Origin: Parachlorella kessleri
Lineage: Eukaryota; Chlorophyta; Trebouxiophyceae; Chlorellales; Chlorellaceae
DNA length: 55,626 nucleotides
Assembly: GCA_001598975.1 (NCBI GenBank)
Contig: BBXU01001283.1
Span: 1 to 55,626 of the forward strand
Direction of reading: 5' to 3'
Both the position numbers and the translations under genes were made by a program. The notes beneath the pieces are model-generated. The model worked only from the letters and a program-made list of their open reading frames with translations. It ran no database searches and had not been told where the DNA came from. Below are positions 1 through 12,400 of the stretch, piece after piece (the stretch's first letter is position 1; each line of letters starts with the position of its first letter).

Positions 1-480
1 CACCACACAGTCCCTAACCAACCGTGTTTAAGGTCCACGGCCACGACCCTAGCTCTACTCCCTGTTCGCACTACCTGCCCCCTTTAAGGTCCACGACCAC
101 GACCCGAGCGCTACTCCCTGTTCGCACTACCTGCCACCCATGCTAATAACTACGTTACCTGCCACCCATGCTAAAAACTGCGTTGCCCCTGTCACCTTTT
201 GAACTCTGTCCGCAGACCAGGCCACCCTGACTAAAGACTCAAGCGCACTTCCGCACCTCTTCCTGTCACGAAAGGTTCACCTCTCCCCTGTTCGCACTAC
301 GTGCCACCTGTACTATTAACTCTGGGTACAGTTCAACCCTATCTCCTCTTTGATCATACTACCTGCCACTCAAGTTAATAACTCAGGCTAGACTCAGGCT
401 CAATCTGCATCCAGCCCTGTCAGTCTAGCCCAGCTCACTCTTCCTGATTGCACCACCTGCCACCCGTGCTAATAACTGGA
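1..480. repeat. Degenerate short tandem/dispersed repeat block
   Basis: This stretch is built from imperfect copies of a short module with the core CTACCTGCCACCCATG followed by CTAATAACT. Recognisable copies lie near 129, 158, 294, 357 and 450. Many are preceded by CCTGTTCGCA. The last part (about 397-475) recurs as a diverged single copy at about 3263-3358. No coding sense is visible. The origin (satellite remnant or transposon terminal region) is unknown. Confidence 0.6.
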
Positions 481-849
481 TCCCGCTAGCCAGGGATCAA
501 ATATGCGTTGCGGGAGCCACTTTGAACGATATTGTGTCAAGTACAGTGCGACCCGTATGTCTGAGTGCAGGAGGCGGCCTACGAACACAACCCCTTCCGC
601 AAGCCACCGGTTCTCACTATACCTAGGATTTGCAATCTGATCGAGTGATTTCCACGCATTCCCTAGTAAGGGGGTGTCCACATTGGCATGCACATTGGCC
701 GATTTGCTGCTCTGCCCGCTCTGACACGTCACACAGGGCGCCAGGAACATGCCTCTCTAAGTCTCCTTCATCTACCCCCTCCGAGTGAGGCACGCGAGTA
801 TAAGATCAGTTTATACTGCGGAGCGCAGCGGGGACTTGGTTGTCTTGCC
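481..849. other. Upstream region of the SAYSvFN gene
   Basis: No convincing gene is seen here. A TATA-like element (GAGTATAAGATC) at about 797-808 lies some 45 bases before the first ATG of the next gene and could be part of its promoter. A 93-codon open frame on the minus strand at 469-750 shows no recognisable domain. Confidence 0.35.
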
Positions 850-2430
850 ATGCAAATACGATTCGCCACCGTGTCGGGCAGTAAGGCTGCAGCCAACATA
901 GATGCAGAGCATGAGACGGTGAGCAGCAAGTACGGCGGATTTGAAGGAATCCAACAAGGATCAGTTACTTGGAGCTCCCTGCCTGTATGCAGGTCAACAG
1001 CCTGCTTGCCCTTGCCGCAAACTTACTAGGTCTACCTCGAGACAGGCTCAAGATAGTAGTGAATGGGCAGCCGCTTACAGAAGCTTCGTTGAGGACAATA
1101 CAAGAAGGAGGTGCGCCTACTGCCAGTAGGGGCAGCTGCTGCTTGGGACCCCTGCCTGCTGTTTCTGTTTACAGGGGTCCTTTCCAGCCGCGCAACTTGT
1201 GCACAGCTGTGCTGTGTTGCGCTCGCGTGGTACTGCAGATACCTTGCTCGCACTTGTAGCGCCACGCCCATCACCGACGGAGCTCAGGCGGGCGGCAGAA
1301 GGCGACCAGCGGGAGGAAGATGACGAAGTCATAAGGCAAGACCGACTCACAGCCACTGCCTTCCAGCTTATCGTGCTCTAGTAGCTACGGCTTATGGTTT
1401 GAAGGGTACAATCAGTCCGGCACCCTCAGCACTTCCCCACAGCTCATCCCACACGCAGCCCATGCACCCCAGCATGCATCGATACCAACTGACCCCAGCA
1501 GCGCCATGAACCTTCTGCCCGGCATGGCTCCCCCCCCCTCTTCCCCCCCTATTTAATCTTGCCCTCCCTTGTTGCAGGTTTCGCTTGCCAGCAAATGCTC
1601 CCCGCTGGCAGCGCAGCCTTGCACGGTGCTTGCAGCATCGTGTGGGCCTGCCGGAGGTGCTCCTGGTGCTTCTATTCTCCCTCCGCCGCACAGTCTGGGT
1701 GGCAGTGCTGGCGTGGGCGGCGGGGGCCAAGCTAGCAAGCACCTTGGAGCTCGGTCCCCTGTACATGGTAGGACATCCCAAAGTGCGTTGAGCCAGGGTG
1801 GACTCTTGGCTTTCAAGCGGAAGTGTTGTTCTTAGGAGTATTTCTCTTTATGGTGTCCGCACAACTACTGCAGTCAGGAGGCAGGCCCCCAGGCAGGTCT
1901 GATATTCCCTGCCTAACCTTGAACAAGCAGGGAGCCATGAGCAGCTTGTTGCCCGGTAGCGGCGTGGCTCACCTGGCACCATCTGTGCAGTCCCATTGTC
2001 AAGACCTGACCCCTGGTGCCAGCTCGTGCCTGCAGGTAGCCACCGTTTTTGTGGTCATCATCCTCAACCTGGGGCGCCGGCGGGAAGGAGAGGCCTCTGC
2101 CTACTCCATATTCAACAATCACCAGCGCTTGCCGGGCCAGGTGCGGCTGTGTGCTTTCTGCACCAGCGCCACCTGATCTTGCAACCGGTGGCCTTGCTAG
2201 GGAGTGCACTCGGAGGGGGATGTGAGCTGGTCCAGCTAGTATCCTGAGGAGCTAGGAGCATCGCAAAGGTATGACCCCGGGTTGCTAGCACGGTGAGAGC
2301 GGTGAGCTTCCCATGTTGCAATGTTCTCCTGCTGTCTCGTGCTGTGCCAGTGTGGTGAGAACCTTGTTATGTGCTGATGCAGCTGACAGCTGAGCACATG
2401 GACGAGCAGCTTAGGCGAGGGCAGCTGTAG
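850..2430 (+). CDS. Ubiquitin-like / SAYSvFN domain membrane protein (SAYSD1-like)
   Basis: Six exons: 850-918, 993-1110, 1239-1335, 1578-1767, 2036-2140, 2383-2430, giving 208 residues. Residues 1-62 look like a ubiquitin-like fold, with LGLPRDRLKIVVNGQPL typical of the Ubl beta-3 region. An acidic stretch follows (about 80-94). Residues 105-170 form a hydrophobic hairpin that probably spans the membrane. The diagnostic SAYSIFN motif is at 179-185, and the family's C-terminal tail (LTAEHMDEQLRRGQL) ends the protein. In animals SAYSD1 is an ER membrane protein that recognises UFMylated ribosomes at the translocon. Plant and algal relatives carry the N-terminal Ubl, and their role is inferred, not shown. 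Intron 3 uses a GC donor (AAG|GCAAGA). A competing acceptor at 1836 lies inside intron 4 and breaks the family alignment, so it was not used. Confidence 0.85.
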
Positions 2431-3875
2431 TAAGCAGCGGGCTTATGCGGTGGCCTTGAGGCGTAAGACGGTAACGCGAATGTTCACCACAGTTTCATTT
2501 GCTGCAGCAGTGCGACGGTGTGGCAAAAGCTGTATATGAGGGACTGAGAATGTCTTGGCTGCGCCGGCGGTCAAGCTTGTGGAGCTGGCAAAAACAGGCT
2601 ACTTTGGCGGCGCGTGTTGGTGTTGCGCATGTTTTACATACCTAGGGAAGCACGGTGACAGACACATGTTGGACAGCGGGGTAGGGGCGGACCTTAATCC
2701 CGGCAGGCCAGTTGGCAATCCGTTCTTTGTTGGGCGCCCACATGACGCATTGTGGTTGACGGCGGGGCCAAGGTAGTTGCCTGTTGCAGAGCATTATAAA
2801 TTGTGTGGTGTATAGGGGCTTCATTGGCAGGCGCCTCAGGTACCAAGGTCTATGGTATTGTGTACTTGAGGTACTGATGGGCGCCTGCAAAGAGTGTGGC
2901 AACTATGGCTCTGTGAGGCATTATGAAACACTAGCAGGCTATCACTTCCATGAGTCTGCATGCTGCCAGATGGTCAGACTGATGCACACGGGCTGCAGCA
3001 CGTCATGACACATACACGTATGAGATGGACCCGGACAGGGTCCTGCTATATTCTGGGTGCACAGTCTCTACAGGGTCCTGCTCCCTGTGTAAGTCAGCTT
3101 TGGCTCAATTGGCACAATTCCCCGCTTTGCACAGCCTGTCAACCCTGCACAAGTGCTAGTCTCTGCTGCTAGTCTCTACTCGACCCAACACAACTTCACT
3201 GGCCGGCGGTGTCTTTTTCTTCTAGAAGGCCCAGGCAACATTGGCAACCTCAGCAAGAATCGGGCTCAATTTGCAACCAGCCCTGTCAGTCCAGCCCAGC
3301 TCTCACTTCCTCGTTGCACTAATAGTACTACTAGGCTACCTGCCACCCATTCTAATTGACCTATCCCACACAGAAGCCGTCCACACATCCACAACACAAC
3401 TTGCACCCTGGGGCAAGACACTGTAAGTGGTGCTACCATGTGTGTTACCCACTGCTGTGACGGCCACTCATGCTGGTGCTAAAGTTATAGGTGCACCACA
3501 AGCCCACAAAACCAACGCTTTTGTACTTACCAACAAGAGATCAGGCCAATCGGCAGTGATCTTGCCGTAACGCTGAACCCCAGCTTATTACCCAGTACCG
3601 TTCCCGCCACAAAAGCTTTTAGGCAAGCCCAGTAGAGGCTTTCTCAGCCAGCCGACCGCCCCATGAAGAGCTGTAATTGATTCCTTCCCTTATTAGGAGG
3701 TGGCAAGACTGCTGGTGGTGCAACACCTCTTGATAAGCCCTGGCGCCATTGGTCTTGGGGCGCTCTTTCGCCAGCGCATGAGCCAGCTAACCTAGTTGGA
3801 GTACTGAGAGCTCTTAGTTGGACTTGTAGCGAGGCAGCTTGCCCTGGTGGGGCTCAGCACAGCCGTTGTGGCAGC
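2431..3875. other. 3' region of SAYSvFN gene and 5' region of CCM1-like gene
   Basis: No supported gene. A chlorophyte-type polyadenylation element TGTAA occurs at 3088-3092. A diverged copy of the left-edge repeat lies at about 3263-3358. The right part is presumably promoter and 5' UTR of the CCM1-like gene. Confidence 0.4.
3263..3358. repeat. Dispersed copy of the left-edge repeat
   Basis: The sequence from GGGCTCAATTTGCAACCAGC through CTACCTGCCACCCATTC parallels about 397-475, including the shared CAGCCCTGTCAGTC and CAGCCCAGCTC stretches, with scattered substitutions and small insertions. Confidence 0.6.
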
Positions 3876-6800
3876 ATGAAGACGTCGCAACAGCAACAGG
3901 GCAACGAGTCTCGGATAATCACAGGCCCAGATCCTGAGAGAGTGAGTTCGCGACCGCTGGCGGTCGCTTGGAAGGCTTTCCACAGCACCCCGCCTTCTGA
4001 CCCATTTTTAGCCTTCTGACCCGTGCTTGTGCGCTTGCTGCAGTTCTACTGCCCCCATCCGGTACGATCACGGACGGTGTCGCTCTCTGCAGCGCAAGGT
4101 TGCGTCTGCCCTGTGACACTGCGCTCCCTGAAGCCTGCATGTGTACTGAGCTGACCGCACCTCCGCGCTGTGCCATGTATTCGGCCTTGCCTGACCACTG
4201 CACCCCCTATACTGCCCCAGGGGTGTAATCGAAGCTTCGCCGAGCTTTGGCGCCTCAAGGTGCACTACCGGGCACCACCTGACGTACGCGGCTCTGGCAA
4301 GGAGCGTGGCCATGGCACTGAACTCAAGTGGTGCCCCAAGTGCGGCAAAGACCTCAAGCCGGGCAAGCACCATGTGGGCTGCTCAGCCGGCAAGAGTGCA
4401 CCGCGACAAGCTGCCAAGCGGCAGCGACAGGTGGGCGGTGGGGTATGGGGCGTTTCTCGCTTCCGAGATTGGGAAGGCTCGAGCCTTACACGGTAACTGC
4501 TCAGAGGCAGCGCTTGCCAATAAGCAAGGCTGCTCTAGCCGCTTCGGAATGGCTGCACTCTGTAATGAGTTGTAAGCGGGGGCTGCGCTCAGGAGAGGCC
4601 AGGGCGGCTGCTGGTTAAGTGGCCACAGAAGTGGACAAGTAGGGCATTTGTGGCGGCCTAGCAGGATACCATCGCTTAGGCAACTTTCCTGTCCTAAGGG
4701 GTTCTTGTGTGTGCAGACCTGCCCAAAGCAGGCGTGCCCATCCCTTATGCAGATGTCTACGACCACAGAGAGTGAGTGGGTGAGCAGCGAGCACAGCGAC
4801 AGCCTGGAGGCGGCAGTGAGGCGGCAGGCCACCAAGCGGCAGATTGTGCAGTCGGAGGCCTCCACAGGTCGGATACAGCAGCAGCAGGTGGCCGCCGCCG
4901 CAGCAGCTCAGCAGCAACAGCTGCAGCAGCAGGCAGGCCAGCAGGCAGTGCAGCGTGGCGACTCCTGCAGGTGGGAGGGCGTGCTTGGACGTTGGGTGCC
5001 CGAGTCCAGGCAGGCATGCCGCTGCGATCTGCCTCTGACACCTGCCTGTGATTCAGATCAGCGTGGGTTGTGGGGCTGCTTGTGAAACGGTCTTGGTTTC
5101 TGACCCTGCCGATATCCCTTCGCCTGTGGTTTTAACCCAAAGCCCACTGAGTGGCATGCTGACAGGATGAAGTCACATCCCAGCTTACACAATGCAAGTT
5201 GGTAAGGCCTCCATTGTCTCCCTATCCTGTAGGCTCGAGCGGCTCAAGCAAGGTTTGGATGGCGGCGAGCTGCTCTTCACCTCCGCGGCAGGGACCACCG
5301 ATTTTGGCTTGCTGATGTCGGGCATTGCCATTAAGCAGGAGGCGGGCGCGGCAGATCTAACCATTGCGCCGGCAACGGCTGGTACTGCAGTGGCGGCAGC
5401 GGCAGCGGCCGCCTCGGGCGGTAGCGCCGCCGGCGAGGGCTCGGTCGCGGCAGCGGCCCCGCCCATGGCTGATGGCATGTCTGCCTTTGCAGCGGGCGAT
5501 GGCATGAGCGACATGCTGGAATGGCTGCGTGCTCCCAGCCCCATGCTGGAGCATCCCATCATCCAGGCAGCCACCGCCGGCGGTGGCAGCGACCCTCTAG
5601 GCGACGCTGACGGGCTGCTACGCATACCATCGCCACCTCCGCTGCCCCCCGATTGGGACTCCCACACGCGCACAGGTCTGCTGTTTGACTTTGATCAGTT
5701 TGACCCGAACCGGCGGGCGCAGCAAGCACAGCAGGCGCAGCGCCCCGGGTCGGCGGTTAGCGCGCCCATGATGACGCTTACCTCATCCATGAGCCCCCAG
5801 GAGCTGACCAACCCCTCTGACGAGTACATCTGGCAGATCCTGTTTGCTGGGGAGAACGACCCTGTGCCCAAGCGAGTGACAGGTGGGTGGGTGTAGTAAA
5901 TGGAGGTTGTACAGGGGCTGTTGTTTCAATTATTAGCAAAGAGCGAGAGACCGCGATGTGTTTGCAGCTTCCGTGCTCTATGTTGATTATGATTAAGGAG
6001 GCTCGTGGAAGAGTTTCCCTAAGTCCAAGTCAATGGTCTAATTGTAGCGGTGCTATAAAGGTGTAGCACCGTGCTGGTTGCTATGAAGGCCATACACCAA
6101 TTTGTTGTGGCATGTAAGATTCTAGTTGGGCTGTGGTGTCCCAAGCAGAGCTTTAATATCGCTCCGGTGCAGCGCATCTGCACCATCACCCGCCCGAGTT
6201 CTTCGATGACGATCCGTTGCTAGACTCACTGCTCGGCCACGATCTGGCGCCTCATGGCGGCCCAGCGGCCGGAGCACAGGCGGCGGGGGGGCAGCAGGGC
6301 CCGCCGCCCACGCTGGAGTCCATTGATGCAGTGTTGGCCCACCTGCACCCCATGCCGCTGGATGGCATGCTCCCAGTGGGGCCGCCGCCGCCCGCAGCGC
6401 AGCAGGCAGCGCCTGCCACAGGGCGGGACACGCACGGCCACCAGCAGGAGCAGCAGCAGCACCGCGAGCATCTGAATGGCTGCTCCACCGAGCCTTCACT
6501 TTCACCTGGCGGCTCGGGGCCAGACACTGTCCCTGGCCAGCTGGGCAGCACTGGCACTGGGGCCCCGGCGGAGCTCATCCAGCAGGTCCCCCAAGTGCAG
6601 GTGCGACAGGGATCAAAGCGCACTGCAAGGCGGCCCACTTGACGTACTGTTGTTTGTCCAGTTTGGCATTTGTATCTCCCAGCCAGCAGGATCTGGTCAG
6701 TAGAAGGGGAGAAGCGCATTGAATGGGACTCCCGGCCATGCAGTTATATCTGCTTGGTAGTGGAGCGGCGGATCACATGCCGCCCTTGATATGGCCTGCC

Positions 6801-7652
6801 CTGGGCTTGCGCAGGTGACTAATGGGTACAAACACCATGCGCCCACATCAACCAAGGCTGGGCTGGGTCCTGTGAATGGCAAATTTAAGGCCGACGCTGG
6901 ACCGCAAGCCAATCAGGTACGACACGTTGACCTTTACGCGTGATGGCATGCTCGGATTGCACTGCCTGCAGGCACCTGCAACTGCTTGCGTGGAGTGTTA
7001 TGCGACTGAAACACGACGTATCCAGGCTGTGCTGTTGTTATGTGCAACTCTCTGTCCTGCCCTATTGGTCCAGTCACCCATGAGTACCAACAGCCAACCC
7101 AGTGGCCTGGCAGGCACGGCTTGCATTGGATACCATTTGTACAGTAAGCAGCCGATATGCCACGCTCAACAGGGTTCACACACGTGTCGCCTTGTGCAGC
7201 ACTCGCTCTCGCCCCAGCCGCGGGAGGTGGAGGTCTCTGGGAGCATGGACTTCTTTGGTGGCTTTCTGTGAGTGGCTTGCTGTGAGCGGAGGGCATGCGA
7301 CGCCGTGCTGGCTGCATGGCAGTCACAGCTTCTCCCCAGCACCCGCACCAGCTACAGGGGGAGGTTCATACCTCGCTGGCGCCCGTGTGACTTCAGGCAG
7401 GTGTTGTCTTGTTGCCTGATGTGGCTGGCTGGCTAGCTGTTGGTGCCACCGCATCCGCTGGCCTGTGCTGGGTATCCAGGGGTTGGACTGTGCTACTGTG
7501 CGTTAGTAGCCTATTGGCTTCAAGCAGTGGCTCAGCTCGGTTTTCACCCGTTTATGTTCAGCGTGGGTGTTGTTTTGTGTTAGGCTCTGGGGACAGCCGT
7601 GGCCTCAAAGGCTTGCTTCCCACCGCGCCCTCTGTTAACTGTTTGTCGTTGA
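3876..7652 (+). CDS. CCM1: CCM1/CIA5-like zinc-binding regulator of the carbon-concentrating mechanism
   Basis: Exons: 3876-3941, 4044-4061, 4221-4430, 4717-4970, 5233-5882, 6173-6600, 6815-6916, 7200-7267, 7340-7400 and probably 7584-7652, giving about 641 residues (Chlamydomonas CCM1 is about 699). The N-terminal zinc region has Cys25, Cys30, His43, Cys66 and Cys69. Their spacing (5, 13, 23, 3) equals that of Cys36, Cys41, His54, Cys77 and Cys80 in Chlamydomonas CCM1, whose His54Tyr change is the cia5 mutation. HHVGC follows at 78-82. A Gln-rich stretch, an acidic Leu-rich segment, a conserved-looking DEYIWQILFAGENDPVPKR and a basic SYRGRFIPRWRPCDFRQ near the C-terminus are visible. The family acts in the nucleus to switch on CO2-concentrating genes in low CO2. 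Exon 2 is only 18 bases and carries Cys25. The last exon is uncertain: read-through from 7400 would instead stop at 7436 after 11 codons. Exon 6 could also be misread as ending in a stop at 6642. Confidence 0.85.
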
Positions 7653-9469
7653 TAACAACCTGCCACACGGGTGGTAGCAGCGGAGTATCCTGAAATCATT
7701 CAGTGAGTGGTTATCATGGTTTCTGGCCTGAGGCCGCCTTGAGGTTGTGGCTAGTGGTGGCACGGTGTACAGTGGGAGAGTCCTGCGGGGCAGCTCCGCT
7801 GATTTAGTTGCGTCCTCTGAGAAGAAAACGTCTGAACTGGGTATCATCATATTGGGTTCCTGTTGCTGACGTGCAATTGGTTTTTGGTTCTGTCGGGGGT
7901 TAGTACTGCGCCGGCTGGCATTGCTGGCATGTCTCAGGCGCCTGGGTGGCTTCTCCAGCCACTGCTGTGGCGGTAGCAGCGCTGGAAGGTGGTGGGCGGG
8001 GTGCCCTTGGCCGGCTGGTGTGTGCCCATCCGGGTATCAGCCTGTTGTTGAGCCCTTCCCCTCCCATTTGATATGGCTCTGGGTTCTTGTCCCGCCTCTG
8101 GCTCCTGGCCCCATGGCCGTCAGTTTCTCCATTCACAGGGTTGGCCTGGCCGGCATGTACTGTCTCTGAGGTTCCAAGGCATGCCGGAGCATAACGCCGA
8201 AGCCTTACCGCAGTGTCGCTGCTCCTCTCAGTGAGTGGGGCAGGGCTGCCTGTGCGCGCTGCCCACTGTTGTTGTCAAGTTCAGCTCTCATACCAGTTTT
8301 GGCTTGGTGTTCAATATCATTTGATTCATACCTTTAACGCGTGCCACCTGCAATTGGCTGTCGCTTTGCCCTGTTTTGTGGTTGGGTGCTCGCCAGCTGT
8401 GTGCGAGCGTTGAAAGCAGATATGAGAGGATGGGTATGCTGGTGTCTGTTCCTGGCGAGTCTCCTGTGGTGCATAGTCGTGCCGGGGTGCCTGCTCAGCA
8501 GATGGATGCGAGGTGCCGTCTACTAGCCGACTGTCATCACTAACCCATCCCTTTCATTGTCGCTGCTGGCAAGGCCTGAGGTGTGGTTATTCATGATTTG
8601 GCTTGTGCAGTCTCCTGGAGGCAGGAGCTGCTTTCCTTGCCCTTTTTCCCCGCTGTTTCAAGAGCATATCTCGGTGCCTCACTCTCTGTTGCTGCGCATG
8701 TGTCATAGGGTGTGTGTACCATATCTGTTCCTGGGCCTATGGCCCCTGTGTGAAAGTTGAGCAAAGCATGGCCGGCAGTGCGAGGCAGCGTAGTGAGGCG
8801 AGGGAGAAGCAGACAAAGGTGGGGACTGAAGAGAGCCTGCGTTTGCCCGCAACACTAAAAAACCATTGTGTGCTTGTATCCTTGGCACTGTTGCCACTGT
8901 CCACAAGGCTGATCACTTAGGCCTGCTTTCTATGAGTGACCCTCCAGGCCCCCATCTGCCCTAAAGCCTGCCGCAAGCTTCGCTTCCTCCTGTGAGTAAA
9001 AGACCAGGTTAAGGGTGACTTCTGCGCAACCCGCCCTTCTTGCCATGCACACTCCGTGCTTGTCCTTATCACTGCTTGACGCTTTGTAGTAGGCTGGCTT
9101 GCCTTGGTGAGGCAAGGATGATGTCTACAAAGACGGAGGGGTCCGTGTCATGTGTTTGCATCTTTATGGACTTGCAGTAAGTCTAGTCCCTTGGTTAAAC
9201 ACATGAAGATGCAAGCCCGGTATCTGTTCCTCGGCAGTGCGATCAAGGCTCTCTTTATAGTGTTGCAGTCCTCGCGCGCCTGGCGCGTGCTTCCAGGGCG
9301 CCAAAGAGGCATAGGAGTGGTAGATAGTAGACTGTTATCCAGGGTGTTAGCATGGCCCACGCACAACGGTTCTGTCATAAGCAGGAAAGCTTGCCTTTGG
9401 CAGTGTCCCCCGCGCGTTTGGCATAACAAGGGGGGGTCTCACGTGCTGCATTGCGCGGCCGCGACCCTG
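7653..9469. other. Long 3' untranslated / intergenic region
   Basis: T-rich sequence with only short open frames, none showing a domain or consistent splice partners. It is best read as the 3' UTR of the CCM1-like gene plus the promoter and 5' UTR of the bestrophin gene. An open frame from 9152 runs in frame into the bestrophin start and could lengthen its leader, but its composition is not protein-like. Confidence 0.4.
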
Positions 9470-12400
9470 ATGCACACTCTTTCACCGCACTGCCTGGCGC
9501 TGGTGCGCAATAAGGGCGCGCTGCGCAGGCAAAAGATGCGGTGCACCCTCAGCTGTCTCAGTACCGGGCAACCGGCCAGCAGGGGCCATGCGTCGAGGGC
9601 ACGGCCTTCCCTGCTCACACCAGCAAAGAAGGTGAGCACTTCGTACTATAGTAGGGAGTTCGTTTCCGCTCAAGCTTGAATCCATGCTGTCACTGAGTAA
9701 GCTGCCTTTTTAGGGTATGCAGAGGGGTGCTTCTGTGGTGCCAACAGTAGTGAGTCCTGACCACACCACCTTCGATCTTTTAGACATTGACAGCTACACC
9801 GAGTCCATCCGCAAAGATCTTCGCACGGTAAGGTTGAGCTGCTCAGCTTTTGCCAGCGGGGCAGATGCCAGTGCTTCCCTGGGTGTGGTGTCGTCGACCG
9901 AAGTCAACGGCTCGCTGCTGGGCTGGGTTGCCTACACTCAAACAGGGGTTGCTGGTGTAAGGTTGGAGGCCTTCATGGTTCTTGACTAGTTATACCCTTG
10001 TAACTGTACTCGGAACAACTTCTGTGTTTTAGTGGACATATCTCGCACAGCAAGCCTCTCTCAGGTGGTGACCAGAACTTCAGTGCACCAGATATTTAGT
10101 AGCTGCGGTGTGATGCTCTGCATGTGCACAGGTGTTTGACCATGACAGATGGGTTGCCCACCGGAGCCCGTCCCGCTACCTGCGCCACACGCTGGGCCTC
10201 TTCCAGTGAGTCCTTAATCTCTCCAGGGACAGACACCTGTGCACACTCATCTTCAGTTCCGGTCTACTGAATTGCAATGTGATGTTGGCAGGTGTCTCCA
10301 GCTTGATCCTGCTTTGTACAGGGCAGCTGCTCTGAATCCAAGACCCGGAATGTCTTTGCTGCTGCTGCTGCTGCTGCTGCTGCAGGTCTCGCATGCTCCT
10401 TGGTATGGCCCCGCCGCTGCTGTATGTGCTGGGAGTTGCGACCTTTGTTTGCGGATATCAGAATGCGTTCAAGGCACGTAGCAAAACCAAGCCAGTCAAA
10501 CAGACATGGTGTACGTGACTGCGCGTATTGTAGGAGCATGCAAACTACAGTTTGGCGCCTGACTGATGGGGTGTCACACATCGAGCCCAGCCCTGGGACT
10601 CCTACAACCAGTGTGTAGGCATGCTGGGCCTGCCGTTCAGTAATAAGGGCATTAGACTTGAGCTTTGCACTTGTGCTTGTATACAGGCGGGCCTCCTGCC
10701 AGCATGGCTTCCCAATCTGCAGATCAGCTTCGGCCAGCTTGGACAGCTGCTGGGCCTCACGGCCTTTGCCCTGTCCCTTCTGTTGGTAAGTAGGAGAAAG
10801 AGGTGCCTCTAGCAAGCTGCGTTGCAGCCCATACGCTGTTACTGGCTGTTCAGGTGCACCACCATCAGTGATGACAAACTCCAGAAGCCCCAGCTCAGGT
10901 TTCTGCAATGGCAATAAGAGTTTGCGGTGCCCTGCAGGTGTTTCGCACCAATGCCAGTTATGAGCGGTGGGACAGCGCGCGCAAGATGTGGGGCCTGGTG
11001 CTGAACAGGAGCAGGGACCTCGTGCGGCAGGCAAGGGCTAGGCTGCTGGTGCCCTCCCTATTTTGCTGCCCGATTCCCAAGGGCTACTTCTGTATGATAT
11101 GTGAGGGCTGCCCCCAGCTGGGCCCAGCTGATTTGGACCGTTTGCCTCAGTCAATCACTCACAGGAAGCCCATGCCCAAACACCAGGCAGGACCCGATGC
11201 TTGCCCAGGTTGAGTAAAGTTGGCAACCGGTGCTGCACAAGCTGCCTGCAAGCACCTCTCCAACACACAGGTGTCCCCGACGGCTGTTGCTCATTTCTTT
11301 TGTTTTCCAGGGGCTGGCGTGGATACCTAAGGAAAGGACCAAGCTGCGTGCCATGCTCTGTCGCTGGGTGCCAGCCTTTGGCAAGACAATGGTAAGGAAC
11401 TGCTGGTTTGCTTGAAATGACTAGGGTGGGGGAGTGTGCCCCGCCTATGCCTCAGCGGCCCTTGCTGATATGCTTACACTTTGCCATACTTTTCCGTACT
11501 CTGTGAAAGCGTGGGTCTCCGGCAGAGAAACCTTGCAATGCCAGTACGCAGTTATGCAACTGTCCGCGCCTGTGTGGTTGCTGCGATGGCTGTGAGTGTA
11601 GCGTCCACTCCTGGTTGCAGATGTGTCATCTGAGGAGGGATGAGGACCTGGAGAAAGAGCTAAAGGTGGGCAGCACACGCAGCATAGCAGAATACATGGC
11701 AGCCTGATACATGAACCGGAACAACATGCACGTCCCGCTTGGATAATCACATGATAGTGGCAGCATGGGTAAGTATCAGTGAACTGTGCAACCTAGGGAA
11801 GCACCAGAGTCTTGCCTCCAGACACAGGAGTTCCATGGGAGCGCAACGTGCGCGGTTTGCTACATAGACTCCTTGTCCCTTCATGTCATGCAGGGCATTC
11901 TGCAGCCACATGAGATTGCAGGGGTGCTGAATGCGACCCACCGGCCCATCTACGCACTTCAGGTCAGGGCCTCACCCTTCTTGCATTCCCGTGACTGTGG
12001 ACATGACCCTCTGGCCCTGTCAGGCTGTCCCAGTCACCACGAACCTGGCCCTGTTACCAAGGTCCCACTCATGCAGCCAAACGCCTCTTGTTTTCGACTC
12101 CTGAAGACGTATCACACGCACGTAAGGACGAGAAACCCCCGAGAACTAACCGAAGGCCACAAGCAATATGACACGAACAGACCTGGTGGTGCTTCATTCA
12201 CTTCATTTTCATTTTCATTTGTGCGACGCAGGTGCTGACAGAGATTGTGAAGGCGGCCCGCCTGCCAACGGCCGTGACAACCGCCATGGAGGGGAACCTG
12301 GTGACCTTCGAGGACAGCCTGGGAGGTTGCGAGCGCATCCTGAGAACCCCCATCCCGCTGTCTTACGCCACGTGAGTTAGAAGATGGAAGATGCACAGAA

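Noticed and set aside
469..750. 93-codon minus-strand open frame
   Set aside because: No domain, no start context, no splice partners; ends at the repeat block.
1836..1892. Extra exon in the SAYSvFN gene
   Set aside because: The phase does not fit, and skipping it reproduces the known family sequence across the junction.
2555..3426. Several short plus-strand open frames
   Set aside because: Composition is not protein-like and frames do not join by splicing; better explained as 3' UTR and spacer.
6601..6642. In-frame stop after exon 6 of the CCM1-like gene as the gene end
   Set aside because: A good donor at 6601 joins in frame to three further exons with conserved-looking basic sequence.
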